A stretch of DNA of 64,000 nt from Rhodopseudomonas pseudopalustris (GTDB taxonomy: Bacteria > Pseudomonadota > Alphaproteobacteria > Rhizobiales > Xanthobacteraceae): contig NZ_FODT01000010.1 of assembly GCF_900110435.1 (NCBI RefSeq), positions 62,001 to 126,000 of the forward strand. The letters run 5' to 3'. Positions 37,384 to 46,142 of the stretch are shown here, piece by piece (position 1 is the stretch's first letter; the number at the start of each line of letters is the position of its first letter). The notes under the pieces are model-generated. The model searched no databases. It saw nothing but the letters and a program-made list of their open reading frames with translations, and was not told the origin of the DNA. A program made the translations under genes and the position numbers.

Positions 37384-38877
37384 ATGCGATCGAACTGGCT
37401 CCGGGCGCTGTCGGCGATCGGCGCCGGCGCCATTGTGCTGGCGCTTGCGGCGCCCGCCGCGGCGGCCAAGCGCGTCGCGCTGGTGATCGGCAACAACGAT
37501 TATCGCAACGTGCCGAAGCTGCAGAAGGCGGTGAACGACGCCCGCACCATGGGCGACGCGCTCCGCACGCTCGGTTTCCAGGTGATGGCCGCGGAGAACC
37601 AGAGCCGTATCGGCTTCAGCCAGAGCCTGCTGGCGTTCGACAACGCGATCGAGCCCGGCGACACCGCGTTCTTCTTCTATGCCGGGCATGGCTTCGAGAT
37701 TTCCGGCCAGAACTTCCTGCTGCCGACCGACGTGCCGGCGGCGACCGAAGGCCAGGAAGAACTGTTGCGCGACGCCTCGATCCTCGCCGACCGCATCGTC
37801 GAGCGGCTGCAGAACCGCGGCGCGCGCACCGCGATCCTGGTGCTCGACGCCTGCCGCAACAACCCGTTCGAGCGCCGCGGCACCCGCGCGCTCGCCGGCC
37901 GCGGTGGGCTCGCGCCGATGACGACGCTGCCCGAGGGCGTGTTCTCGATCTTCTCGGCGGGGCCGCGGCAGACTGCATTGGATCGGCTGTCGGACACCGA
38001 CGCCAATCCGAACTCGGTGTTCACGCGGGTGTTCGCCAAGCAGTTGCTCGATCCCGGCGACAATCTCGTGCAGGTGGCGCAGCGGACGCGGCGCACGGTG
38101 AGCGAAATGGCCGAGACTGTCGGTCACAAGCAGGTGCCGGTGTATTTCGACCAGATGGTCGACGACGTGTTTCTGAGCGGCGCGCCGAAGCCGGGCGCGG
38201 CCGCGCCGGCCGAGCCGCCGCAGAAGGTCGCGGCGCTGCCGCCGGTGGCGCCGTTGAAGCCGCCGACCTCGGAGAGCCTCAACGCGCCGATCGCCAGCTT
38301 CTCGCGCCACAATGGCGGCTGGACGGTGTCGTTCTCGATCGCCGATCCGACTCTCGGGATCTCCTGGCGGCTCGGCGACAGCGGAGAATTCCGCGAGACG
38401 GGTTTCATGGACGTGCTCGATCCGCGCACCCGCAAGCGGATGCCGAACCCTTCGATCCAGTTGCCGACAGACGCGGCGGCCGCGACCCTCGAGGTGCGCT
38501 ATGTCGATGCGCAGGGCGAGCTGCAGGGGCCGTTTCCGATCCGCTTCGAGCCGGAGGCCGCGCTGCTGCGCGACCAGCGCAAGATACTTGACATGACCGC
38601 GACGAGCTGGCTGTCGTTCCGCGAGTTCAATGGGCTATTGGTCTACTACACACATCTGATGTCTTATCGTTGCGCGATCCGCGAGGCGCGGATCGGGATC
38701 GACAGCGCGGTTCCCGACAAGGTGCTGAAAATGCCGGCCTGCGACCTACGCGATCCCGTCGCGATCCCGCACGAGGCGACGCCGTATCTGAAGCTGTCGC
38801 CGAACGTGAAATCGGTGTCGGTGGAATTGACCTATCGCGACGGCTCGGTGTCGGAGATCAAGAGTTTTCGGCGTTGA
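37384..38877 (+). CDS. Secreted caspase-like (C14) protein
   Basis: A 497-residue protein with a signal peptide (about 1-28, cleavage after APAAAA) and a caspase-fold domain (about 29-260). The strand KRVALVIGNNDY opens the fold, catalytic His102 is in YAGHGF and Cys157 in LDACRNNPF, so the dyad is intact. A Pro/Ala-rich linker (about 262-290) joins a C-terminal domain of ~200 residues with no family I can name. Such caspases cut after basic or acidic residues in other systems; the target here is unknown. ATG 37384 follows GAGGGA. The gene is followed after 112 bases by aqpZ, and a second caspase-fold gene lies beyond it on the other strand. Confidence 0.88.
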   Translation: MRSNWLRALSAIGAGAIVLALAAPAAAAKRVALVIGNNDYRNVPKLQKAVNDARTMGDALRTLGFQVMAAENQSRIGFSQSLLAFDNAIEPGDTAFFFYAGHGFEISGQNFLLPTDVPAATEGQEELLRDASILADRIVERLQNRGARTAILVLDACRNNPFERRGTRALAGRGGLAPMTTLPEGVFSIFSAGPRQTALDRLSDTDANPNSVFTRVFAKQLLDPGDNLVQVAQRTRRTVSEMAETVGHKQVPVYFDQMVDDVFLSGAPKPGAAAPAEPPQKVAALPPVAPLKPPTSESLNAPIASFSRHNGGWTVSFSIADPTLGISWRLGDSGEFRETGFMDVLDPRTRKRMPNPSIQLPTDAAAATLEVRYVDAQGELQGPFPIRFEPEAALLRDQRKILDMTATSWLSFREFNGLLVYYTHLMSYRCAIREARIGIDSAVPDKVLKMPACDLRDPVAIPHEATPYLKLSPNVKSVSVELTYRDGSVSEIKSFRR

Positions 38878-38989
38878 CGCGCACCCTGTTGGCTGCCGTC
38901 GCGCGGCCGCTTTCTACCCCCACCTTTAGGTCCACACAGGACCGTACTTTCACGCCGGCAGTTCGGTCGTGACCATCGAGGAGATAGAG

Positions 38990-39712
38990 ATGAGTCTGAA
39001 TAAGTACGTCGCTGAGTTGATCGGCACCTTCTGGCTGACCTTTGCCGGTTGTGGCAGCGCGGTGATCGCCGCGGGATTTCCCGAGGTCGGGATCGGCCTG
39101 GTCGGCGTGTCGCTGGCGTTCGGCCTCAGCGTCGTCACGATGGCCTATGCGATCGGCCATATCTCGGGTTGCCACCTCAACCCCGCGGTGACGCTGGGCC
39201 TCGCCGCCGGGGGACGTTTCCCGCTCGGGCAGATCGCGCCCTACATCATCGCGCAGGTGCTCGGCGCGATCGCCGCCTCGGCCTTGCTCTACCTGATCGC
39301 CAGCGGCGCGCCCGGCTTCGACCTCGCCAAGGGCTTCGCCTCCAACGGCTACGCCGCGCATTCGCCCGGCCAGTACAATCTCGTCGCGTGCTTCGTGATG
39401 GAAGTCGTGATGACCATGATGTTTCTGATCGTCATCATGGGCGCCACCCATGGCAAGGCGCCGGCCGGCTTCGCGCCGCTGGCGATCGGACTTGCGCTGG
39501 TGATGATCCATCTGGTCAGCATTCCGGTCACCAACACGTCGGTCAATCCGGCGCGCAGCACCGGACCGGCGCTGTTCGTCGGCGGCTGGGCGATCGGCCA
39601 GCTCTGGCTGTTCTGGGTTGCGCCGCTGATCGGCGGCGTGCTCGGCGGCGTGATCTATCGCTTCCTCAGCCCGCAGCCGACCGGCGTGGTCGAAGGCGTC
39701 AAGCCGAAGTAA
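38990..39712 (+). CDS. aqpZ: Aquaporin Z
   Basis: A 240-residue six-helix water channel. The two NPA motifs are at N64 (NPAVTLG) and N186 (NPARSTG). His and Arg near the second NPA ([10 protein letters not shown]) fit the narrow water-selective filter rather than a glycerol channel. ATG 38990 has GGAGATAGAG directly upstream; the frame to 38969 is not needed. It is followed by a strong hairpin at 39725-39747. Its place between two caspase-like genes is unusual. Confidence 0.95.
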   Translation: MSLNKYVAELIGTFWLTFAGCGSAVIAAGFPEVGIGLVGVSLAFGLSVVTMAYAIGHISGCHLNPAVTLGLAAGGRFPLGQIAPYIIAQVLGAIAASALLYLIASGAPGFDLAKGFASNGYAAHSPGQYNLVACFVMEVVMTMMFLIVIMGATHGKAPAGFAPLAIGLALVMIHLVSIPVTNTSVNPARSTGPALFVGGWAIGQLWLFWVAPLIGGVLGGVIYRFLSPQPTGVVEGVKPK

Positions 39713-39724
39713 CCGCGGGAGTGG

Positions 39725-39747
39725 CGCCACCGCGGAGCGCGGTGGCG
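39725..39747 (+). terminator. Hairpin downstream of aqpZ
   Basis: A perfect 10-bp GC stem, 39725-39734 with 39738-39747, with a three-base loop, lies 12 bases after the aqpZ stop. There is no T run, so the terminator call is moderate. Confidence 0.5.
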
Positions 39748-39794
39748 TCGTGCGCCACTGCGTGAGTGCGCAAGCGTGACATGCGTAAGGTGAG

Positions 39795-39832
39795 GCGACG
39801 GCGCGGTGGCGCCGCGCCCGCCATCGTCACGC
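39795..39832. repeat. Diverged intergenic repeat, copy 1
   Basis: The stretch with GGCGACGGCGCG and GCGCCGCGCCCG at 39795-39832 recurs with a few changes at about 49073-49110. Each copy can form a GC-rich hairpin. It looks like a short dispersed element rather than coding sequence. Confidence 0.55.
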
Positions 39833-39925
39833 CGCCAGTTCGGCACAGCGGTTGGCGCGCGCCGCGCGAGCCGGCCTGCCGCGCGACGATCCGCGGTTCA
39901 CGCCTCGATCGGGACCACCTCAACC

Positions 39926-41803
39926 CTATCTTGCCTTGAAATAGAAACCCTGAGCCGACAACTGCCCGTAGGTGAACGGCTCTTGCTTCTTCGCGGTGCT
40001 GGCGTAGACGTCGTCATGCACCATCCGGAATAGCTGGTTGATCTCGAGACCCGGCGCGTCCATGAGCCGGACCAGCGACGTCGCGAACGGGCTGTTGTCG
40101 CCGGAGCCGTCGGTCGCGTAGTGGCCGTGCTTGGTGGCAAACGCCACCAGCGTGCCGCTTTCGGGTTCGATACGCGCGAGGCCTCTGCCGACCGAGAGTG
40201 ATTTCTTCTCTGCGGCGAAGGGATTCTCGCGGCAGGCGTCCAGGATCACGAGACGCATCTTGTCGGCGGCGCCGACTGCGTTGAGGACCTGATCGAGGGC
40301 AACGCCTTCGTTCGGAATATTGGCATCGTTCTCGAATTTCGCGTCGACCGGAACGAGATAATTGCTGCCGTCGAGTTCAATGCCGTGACCGGCAAAATAA
40401 ACAACCGACCAGTTGGCGTTTTTACTCTCGTCGGTGAAGGTTTTAAGTGCAGCCAAAAGCGAGTCCCGGTTCACGTCTGTCAGCAGCTTGACGTTCTGGA
40501 AACCGGATCTTCCGAGCGCGTCGGCAATGGCAGCAGCATCCCGTTTGGGATTTGCAAGCGTGTCGAATGCCTCATATTTCGAATTGCCGATCACCAGAGC
40601 GATACGCCCACCGGTTCGCTCCGTGCCCGGACGGGTGGCGCCCATTTTGGCGTCGATCCGCTCGATGCCCGCGGCTGCGACGGGGTGCGAAGGAACCAGT
40701 TTCAACGCGTCCTGAAGGTCGGCTTGCGCCTTCGCGAAATCGCGCGACCGTTCGAACGCCTGCGCGCGCTGGAGCAGAGCGGTTATGTTCTTCGGCTCGA
40801 TCTTGAGTGCCTCGTCGAAATCCTTGATTGCCGCCGACAGATTATTGGTCGCGATATAGGCGCGGCCGCGGTTGATGTAGGGGCGGGCAAATCTGGAGTT
40901 GATCGCGATGGCCTGCGAAATATCGGTGATCGCGCGGTCATACTCGCCGAGACTAAACTGGACATAGCCTCTGCCGCTGAGATAAGCAGCGGTGTTTGGC
41001 GCCAGCTCGAGCGCCCTGTTGTAAGCCGCCAGCGATTTTTCAAACTCCTGCAGCTTGCTGTAAACTGATCCTAATCCTCCATGAGCGGGGGGCAGGTTCG
41101 GATTCAGCTTTACGGCTCGGGTCAGGTCGGCCAATGCCTTGTCTTGGTCGCCCATGTCCGAATAGATCATTCCCCTGAAGGCGTAGGGGGCGGCTGCGGT
41201 ATTGTCGATCTCGAGGGCCGCATTGACATCCGCCAATCCCTTGCCGTTGTCACGCAACGCAAAGAACGCGTTCCCGCGTTGACCCAGCGCGAACGCATTG
41301 CGCGGATCCAGCTTCAACGCCTCGTTGAAGTCAGACATGGCTTCGTCGAATTTTCCAATCCGCATTTTGGCGACACCGCGCCAAGCGTAGGCAAAGGGAA
41401 ATTTCGGATCCTGCTTCACGGCCCGATCGAGTTCGACGATCGCTCCGGCATATTTGCCCTGTTCGATCAGCGATCGCGCTTTGCCGACCGCCGGCCCCGC
41501 GACCGAACGCGGCTGGTTCAAGCCACCGGGGCCCTGCCTGCCTGCGCCGCCGGGGCCACCGCCCATGGCGGCCTGGACGCAGGCCCTGACCTTCGGCGTT
41601 GCCAGCGCACGGCAGGACTCCAGCGTTCCGCCTGCCTTCATGCAAGGCATGACGATCGGCCTGCCTACGGTTTCGCGACAGCGTTCCAGCGCCTGGCCTT
41701 GCGAGAAGGCCGGATTGGCAAGCAGCAGGACCGAGGCGATTGCTGCGAGAGTTGAAATCGAACGCGAAAGAACTTTGCTATAGCAATTGCTGCGCGCCCA
41801 CAT
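39926..41803 (-). CDS. Secreted TPR-caspase (C14) protein
   Basis: A 625-residue protein. The signal peptide ends near residue 34 (VLLLANPAFSQ). The mature N-terminus has four cysteines (42, 54, 64, 75). About seven TPR units fill residues 108-385 (for example FDEAMSDFNEALKLDP and FEKSLAAYNRALELAP). The caspase-fold domain starts at GGRIALVIGNSKY (~398), with His473 in YFAGHGIEL and Cys524 in LDACRENPF, so the dyad is intact. ATG 41803 is used because GGGAG lies five bases before it; ATG 41815 has no ribosome site. TPRs would bind protein partners. It is divergent from the three-gene zinc-ribbon cluster at 41970-43438. Confidence 0.9.
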   Translation of the reverse strand: MWARSNCYSKVLSRSISTLAAIASVLLLANPAFSQGQALERCRETVGRPIVMPCMKAGGTLESCRALATPKVRACVQAAMGGGPGGAGRQGPGGLNQPRSVAGPAVGKARSLIEQGKYAGAIVELDRAVKQDPKFPFAYAWRGVAKMRIGKFDEAMSDFNEALKLDPRNAFALGQRGNAFFALRDNGKGLADVNAALEIDNTAAAPYAFRGMIYSDMGDQDKALADLTRAVKLNPNLPPAHGGLGSVYSKLQEFEKSLAAYNRALELAPNTAAYLSGRGYVQFSLGEYDRAITDISQAIAINSRFARPYINRGRAYIATNNLSAAIKDFDEALKIEPKNITALLQRAQAFERSRDFAKAQADLQDALKLVPSHPVAAAGIERIDAKMGATRPGTERTGGRIALVIGNSKYEAFDTLANPKRDAAAIADALGRSGFQNVKLLTDVNRDSLLAALKTFTDESKNANWSVVYFAGHGIELDGSNYLVPVDAKFENDANIPNEGVALDQVLNAVGAADKMRLVILDACRENPFAAEKKSLSVGRGLARIEPESGTLVAFATKHGHYATDGSGDNSPFATSLVRLMDAPGLEINQLFRMVHDDVYASTAKKQEPFTYGQLSAQGFYFKAR

Positions 41804-41969
41804 AAAATCTCCCATTAAATAAACTTGCCAAGTAACTTTATAAATGTACCAGCGAGCCGAGAGATCTCAACTATGATCGCCCGATTTTAAGGTTTGTCAA
41901 TACCGCGACATCGCCTTGGTCAGCGTGATAAATAGCAATTCTTGCCACATTTAAAATGAGGGCATGGGA

Positions 41970-42434
41970 ATGCACGGTCGGACGCTTCGCTTGTTGTTTG
42001 CCGCTTCGATTGCCGGTTGCCTGCTCGTTAGTTCGGTAGACCCCGGCTTCGCCGCCAACGTCATTATCACCGAGGAGGAGGGGAAACTCCCGCCTCCGAG
42101 GGAAATGCCGGCGCCTTCCGACCGCGGTATTACCCGCGGTCCAAAGATCGAGCTCGACGCCGACGACAAGGTCGTCCTGCGCGCGCCGCTGCATTTGAAG
42201 CTGAAATTCAAAACCTACGGCGGCTCAGCGATCGATCTCGGCGCCCTTCAGGCGACTTACATCAAGGAGCCGGCCGTCGATCTGACGACGCGGCTGAAGC
42301 CGTTCGCCCAGCAAACAGGCATCGATATTCCCGATGCGCAATTGCCGCCCGGCGAGCATTTCATTCAGATCCTTATCAAGGATTCGGACGGCAGGGCCGT
42401 CACCAAGGTTTTCAAGCTCAAGGTTGCTCCCTGA
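41970..42434 (+). CDS. Exported hypothetical protein (possible lipoprotein)
   Basis: A 154-residue exported protein of unknown function. Either a lipobox-like SIAGC near residue 15 or a signal peptidase I site after VDPGFA (~28) could be used. The mature part starts with an acidic/proline stretch (TEEEGKLPPPREMPAP) and continues as a beta-rich domain (KVVLRAPLHLKLKFKTYGGS, PGEHFIQILIKDSDGRAV) resembling a small Ig-like or carrier-binding fold; this is an impression only. ATG 41970 fits GAGGG at 41959; ATG 41964 is too close to it. It begins the cluster divergent from the TPR-caspase. Confidence 0.75.
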   Translation: MHGRTLRLLFAASIAGCLLVSSVDPGFAANVIITEEEGKLPPPREMPAPSDRGITRGPKIELDADDKVVLRAPLHLKLKFKTYGGSAIDLGALQATYIKEPAVDLTTRLKPFAQQTGIDIPDAQLPPGEHFIQILIKDSDGRAVTKVFKLKVAP

Positions 42435-42467
42435 CATTTCGGTCGGATCTGCATCGAGGTTCAGAAT

Positions 42468-42671
42468 TTGAAGTGTTATTTCTGCGCGTTCGAAACCGAA
42501 ACGGGGGTGCTGGTCTGCAGCGCCTGCTCGCGTGATATCGTCGCGCCGGCGTCGGTGATCGCGGAACGCGATGACCTCGTGCGGAAACTCGCCAGCGCGC
42601 GCGAAGAGCTGTTGAGGACAAAGGAAGAGATCAAAGCTCTGACGCGGCGCGGCGAGGGTGGCGAAGGCTGA
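42468..42671 (+). CDS. Small zinc-ribbon coiled-coil protein
   Basis: A 67-residue soluble protein starting with TTG 42468 (ATCGAGG upstream; no ATG or GTG is available in frame). It has a C3-x2-C6-x10-C17-x2-C20 zinc ribbon (CYFCAF ... CSACSRDI) followed by a helical segment (ERDDLVRKLASAREELLRTK) likely to form a coiled coil. The last base of its TGA is the first base of the next gene's ATG, so the two are translationally coupled. The zinc ribbon matches the next protein in spacing and in the CSRD motif. Function is unknown. Confidence 0.7.
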   Translation: MKCYFCAFETETGVLVCSACSRDIVAPASVIAERDDLVRKLASAREELLRTKEEIKALTRRGEGGEG

Positions 42672-43438
42672 TGGAGTGCCCGTTCTGCGTCGAAACAATC
42701 AAGGACGAGGCTCTCGCCTGCATGCATTGCTCGCGCGACCTTCGGGTCATTCGCCCGGTGCTGCTCGAGATTCAGGAGACAGTGCTCGAACTCGACAAGG
42801 TCAGGCAGGAGCTCGACCGGGAGCGGGCGCGGCTTGAACGCCTCAAGCATCCGTGGCGCACCTTTCTATCCTACGCAGTTCTCTACGTTGCGATCCCGGT
42901 CGTGCTGCTCGTCATCGCGCACGTCCTGATCACCATCGCATTCAATATCTCGCCGCTCTATCTGCGCATCGCTTCGGTCCTGATTCCGTTTCCCTTCGGC
43001 TTCCTCGCTTTCGTGGTCAGCCGGCTCGGTTTGCGCGGCGCCTTCGCGATAGGGCTTTCGACGGCGACCATCGCGGTCGCGCTGATGCTCGTCATCACCG
43101 GCGTCAACGATGCTGTGCCGATCATCCCGACGACGCGCGGGGAGTGGCGGGAGGTCACGGAATACATCGCCAGCGTTTGTCTGGCGTTCGTCACCGGCAA
43201 CATCCTGAGCGCACTGATCTTCAAGATATTGCCGGGTACGCTGGCGGGTGGCGGGCGACCGAACCCGGCCGCGTTCAAGGTTGCGCTTCTGCTCGGCCGG
43301 CATGTCGGCGAGGATCAACTCCGCCGGCGGGCGCGGCTGATCCAGAACATGATGCAGACGGCGGGGCCTCTGGCCGGTGTTGCCGCAACGGCAGTCGGAT
43401 CGATCTATGCAGGATTGAAAGGCGTCGTCGGACAATGA
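42671..43438 (+). CDS. Zinc-ribbon membrane protein with coiled coil
   Basis: A 255-residue protein. An N-terminal zinc ribbon with cysteines 3, 6, 17 and 20 (CPFCVE ... CMHCSRDL) is followed by a coiled coil (about 31-58). Four predicted membrane spans follow at about 66-90, 97-117, 122-143 and 164-186, and a ~65-residue cytoplasmic-looking tail (RPNPAAFKVALLLGRH...). I do not recognise a named family. Zinc ribbons joined to membrane helices are seen in bacterial sensor or conflict proteins; that link is inference. It overlaps the preceding gene by one base. Confidence 0.78.
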   Translation: MECPFCVETIKDEALACMHCSRDLRVIRPVLLEIQETVLELDKVRQELDRERARLERLKHPWRTFLSYAVLYVAIPVVLLVIAHVLITIAFNISPLYLRIASVLIPFPFGFLAFVVSRLGLRGAFAIGLSTATIAVALMLVITGVNDAVPIIPTTRGEWREVTEYIASVCLAFVTGNILSALIFKILPGTLAGGGRPNPAAFKVALLLGRHVGEDQLRRRARLIQNMMQTAGPLAGVAATAVGSIYAGLKGVVGQ

Positions 43439-43509
43439 CGGCCGCCAAGCGCTCTCAATATCGTGTCCCTGATAGCGCCAAGCGCTGTCCGCTCTGCCAT
43501 CCTGTTATA

Positions 43510-43611
43510 GCGTTTTCGAGCGAAGTGGGTACCGGTTCGCGTGGAGAAAACGCGCCAGAACAAACAGCTAGAGCTCCGGTTCTGATTCGATCAGAACCGG
43601 AAAAGCTCTAG
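43510..43611. repeat. Two-hairpin intergenic repeat
   Basis: Hairpin 1: GCGTTTTC (43510-43517) with GAAAACGC (43546-43553). Hairpin 2: CTAGAGCT (43568-43575) with AGCTCTAG (43604-43611), enclosing CCGGTTCTGAT / ATCAGAACCGG. I recall this composite element as one of the most abundant dispersed repeats in Bradyrhizobium and Rhodopseudomonas genomes. A related half occurs at 61661-61691. It marks the end of the zinc-ribbon transcription unit. Confidence 0.85.
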
Positions 43612-43713
43612 CCTGGTGCTCTCGCGGAGCGGCTATCTCTCACCATGTCCGCTGGAGTGTCGTTTTCGGTTCCGTCCCGCATATTCTATCAGTGAGCCCG
43701 GGAGGTAGCTGTG

Positions 43714-44622
43714 ATGAAATGGCGACTAATCATGATGGCGTTGACGATGTACGGCCTGACAGGCGCTCTGAATGCCGAGCAGCAGCCGGTGCATCGTGAT
43801 AGACTGCCCTCCGAGATCGTCCGCCGGGCTGCAACCTATGCGACCGATCTGACATTTCCCAATCATCCGGAAACGTCCGCCGACGTCGATCCGCCGCGTA
43901 TGGCGTTGCTGAAGCCTGCCGGGGATGGACCGTTCCCCGCCATTGTGCTGGTCCATCAGTGTAGCGGGCTCAACCCAGCGGTGTTGGCGTGGGTACGGCG
44001 CGCGATCAGCCGGGACTACGCGGTGCTGCTGCTCGACAGCCTTACCGCACGCGGCGTCACGAGCCTCTGTCATGGCCCGAAAGCCGGCGTCAATCTGATC
44101 CGGGGCACCAGGGACGTGCTGCAGGCGGCGCAGTTCTTGCGGAAGCAGTCATTCGTGGATGGCGAGCGCGTTGCCCTCGTCGGCTTCTCCTGGGGCGGCA
44201 TGATCGGACTGCTGGCGTCGAGCCGGCATTATGTCGGCGCATTGGAATCCGGGCCCGGATTTGCAGCTGTCGTCAGCTTCTATCCAGGGTGTTTTCGAAT
44301 CACGCCGCCCAACGGACAACCGTTCGAATTGGTGAATTCCGATATCGCCCAGCCGCTGCTGGTGTTGATGGGAGAGGCAGATACCGAAACACCGGCCGCC
44401 GACTGCGTCAGGAATCTCGATCCGATCAAGGCGGCGGGTGCGCCGGTCGAGTGGCACAGCTACCCGTATGCGACGCATTGCTGGGATTGCCAGCACCTCG
44501 ACGGCTTCCGCAAGATCGATGTCCGCGGCAACGAGGTCGCTTTCACGTACCAGCAAACTGTGGTCGACGATTCCGAGCGGCGGCTGTTCGAATTTCTCGA
44601 CCGCCGACTGACGCGTCCTTGA
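43714..44622 (+). CDS. Secreted dienelactone-hydrolase-family protein
   Basis: A 302-residue alpha/beta hydrolase with an N-terminal signal peptide (about 1-22, MALTMYGLTGALNA). Nucleophile Ser159 is in GFSWGG, the acid probably in GEADTETP, and the histidine in YPYATHCWD. Four or more cysteines in the chain (QCSG, SLCHG, YPGCF, ADCVR, HCWDCQ) suggest disulfides in the periplasm. Dienelactone hydrolases open lactone rings, but the exported members are mostly uncharacterised. ATG 43714 fits GGAGG at 43701; GTG 43711 is an alternative. Confidence 0.85.
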   Translation: MKWRLIMMALTMYGLTGALNAEQQPVHRDRLPSEIVRRAATYATDLTFPNHPETSADVDPPRMALLKPAGDGPFPAIVLVHQCSGLNPAVLAWVRRAISRDYAVLLLDSLTARGVTSLCHGPKAGVNLIRGTRDVLQAAQFLRKQSFVDGERVALVGFSWGGMIGLLASSRHYVGALESGPGFAAVVSFYPGCFRITPPNGQPFELVNSDIAQPLLVLMGEADTETPAADCVRNLDPIKAAGAPVEWHSYPYATHCWDCQHLDGFRKIDVRGNEVAFTYQQTVVDDSERRLFEFLDRRLTRP

Positions 44623-44700
44623 TCGGCGCAGACGACCAGGTGACGCCCCAGTCAGCCCGCAGGCCGACGGCATCGAGAAACATTGCACCCGATCGGCGGT

Positions 44701-44889
44701 TCACGCCTTCCGCGAGATCAAGATCAGCACCAGCCCGCCGATCGCGGTGGTGGCGCCGTAATACGCCCACTGCGTCTGCTTCAACATGAAGCTCGACTCC
44801 GGCCAGTTGATGTAGCCGAGGCCCTGGCCGGTCCAGACCAGCCCCATCAAGACGGCGATGATTCCGATGGTGAGAAACAGCGTGCGCAT
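44701..44889 (-). CDS. Small two-span membrane protein
   Basis: A 62-residue protein with two predicted membrane helices (FLTIGIIAVLMGLVW and WAYYGATTAIGGLVLILIS) joined by a short loop with GYINWPES. The function is unknown. ATG 44889 has GGAGAC upstream. A decayed partial copy of its 3' end lies near 49136-49170. Confidence 0.75.
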   Translation of the reverse strand: MRTLFLTIGIIAVLMGLVWTGQGLGYINWPESSFMLKQTQWAYYGATTAIGGLVLILISRKA

Positions 44890-44993
44890 GATCGTGTCTC
44901 CGGTCCGCGGATGGATTTCAGCATGGCGCTCGGCGTGGCGAAGTCAATCGGTCGTTCGTCCGCAGGGCAGGCGGGGGCGTGCTTGCGCGAGTG

Positions 44994-45980
44994 TCAGCGT
45001 CGTCGCGTCTTTGGTCGTGCTGACGCTGCTTGATGCGCCACGCGGCTCTTCGACACGCGCGGAGAGGGTTGGGACCGCGTTTCCTGGCTTGCGATCGACG
45101 CTGTTGCGACATCGACGAAATGAGCAGCGAGCGGCGACAGATTGTCGTCATGCCACGCCAGCACGATGTCGAGCGTCACCGAGGCGTCCTCGATTTCCAG
45201 TGATCTGATTCCGGGCGGCAGCGTCGGGATGAACGAGGCATCGAGGATGGTGCAGCCGAAGCCCGATCTGACGAGCTGCAGCAGCACCGGGACGTCGTCG
45301 GCTTCCTCGACCACATTCGGCGTCAGACCTTGCGCCCCGAACATGTCGTCGACGAGCTTGCGGAAACCGCGCCATCGATTGGCCGTTCCGATCACGATCG
45401 GAACCGTCGTCAGCCGCTGCAGCGATATCGCATGATCTGCCGCCCAGGCGTGATTGCTGGGCACCAGCGCGATCAGACGCTCCTTCGAAACAGCCACGTT
45501 GCGCAGCGGCGCGGCCGCCAGGTTCGACATCATGAAGCCGACGTCGATCGCGCCCTGGTCCAATCCGGTGACTTGCTCGGAGGATGCCAGAAGGCGGAGC
45601 GCGACGGTGGCGTCCGGATATTTTCTGCGAAAATCGATGATGATGTTCGACATCGGACTCATCGCGGCGAATGTCGAATAGCCGACCACGACGGTCCCGC
45701 TGAGACCCTGCGCCACCTGGCCGGCGCGGGCGCAGGCCCGAGCCAGACGCCGCACCGCATCGGCGCCGTCGCGATAAAGCACCTCGCCGGCCGGGGTCAG
45801 CGCCACATGCCGGGTCGACCGTTGAAACAGCTGGAAGCCGAGCTGCTGCTCGAGCTGGCGAATGCTGCGGCTCAGGGCAGGTTGCGCAATGTGCAGCGCC
45901 TGCGCCGCCTTGCGAAAACTGAGCGTCTCGGCGACCGCCAGGAAGTACGGGATTCTTGATTGAACGGAGGGGTGGATCAT
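44994..45980 (-). CDS. LysR-family transcriptional regulator
   Basis: A 328-residue regulator. The N-terminal winged helix-turn-helix is IPYFLAVAETLSFRKAAQAL followed by HIAQPALSRSIRQLEQQLG; the effector-binding domain follows, and the last ~30 residues are basic. ATG 45980 (MIHPSV) directly precedes the HTH; the frame to 46124 is a false extension. It is divergent from the gamma-glutamyltranspeptidase gene, and a clear T-N11-A operator lies between them, so it very likely regulates that gene and itself. Confidence 0.93.
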   Translation of the reverse strand: MIHPSVQSRIPYFLAVAETLSFRKAAQALHIAQPALSRSIRQLEQQLGFQLFQRSTRHVALTPAGEVLYRDGADAVRRLARACARAGQVAQGLSGTVVVGYSTFAAMSPMSNIIIDFRRKYPDATVALRLLASSEQVTGLDQGAIDVGFMMSNLAAAPLRNVAVSKERLIALVPSNHAWAADHAISLQRLTTVPIVIGTANRWRGFRKLVDDMFGAQGLTPNVVEEADDVPVLLQLVRSGFGCTILDASFIPTLPPGIRSLEIEDASVTLDIVLAWHDDNLSPLAAHFVDVATASIASQETRSQPSPRVSKSRVAHQAASARPKTRRR

Positions 45981-45995
45981 CGCAGGCCCGTCAGA

Positions 45996-46016
45996 TTGAT
46001 GCCGATAGGGTATCAA
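45996..46016. promoter_or_regulatory. LysR-type operator, TTGAT-N11-ATCAA
   Basis: TTGAT (45996-46000) and ATCAA (46012-46016) form a perfect dyad around 11 bases, the classic T-N11-A geometry of LysR regulators. It is 16 bases upstream of the regulator's ATG and about 126 bases upstream of the divergent transpeptidase gene. Confidence 0.6.
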
Positions 46017-46142
46017 AGAGCGTCTCATTGGTATTGGACGGACATTAATGCGGCCTGTCAAATGCGGGCCTGCAGGGTCGCCCGCCGAGAGGCGCGGCTC
46101 GCATATCGGCCGTGGCGGCCGCAATCAGACCACGAGGAACGC

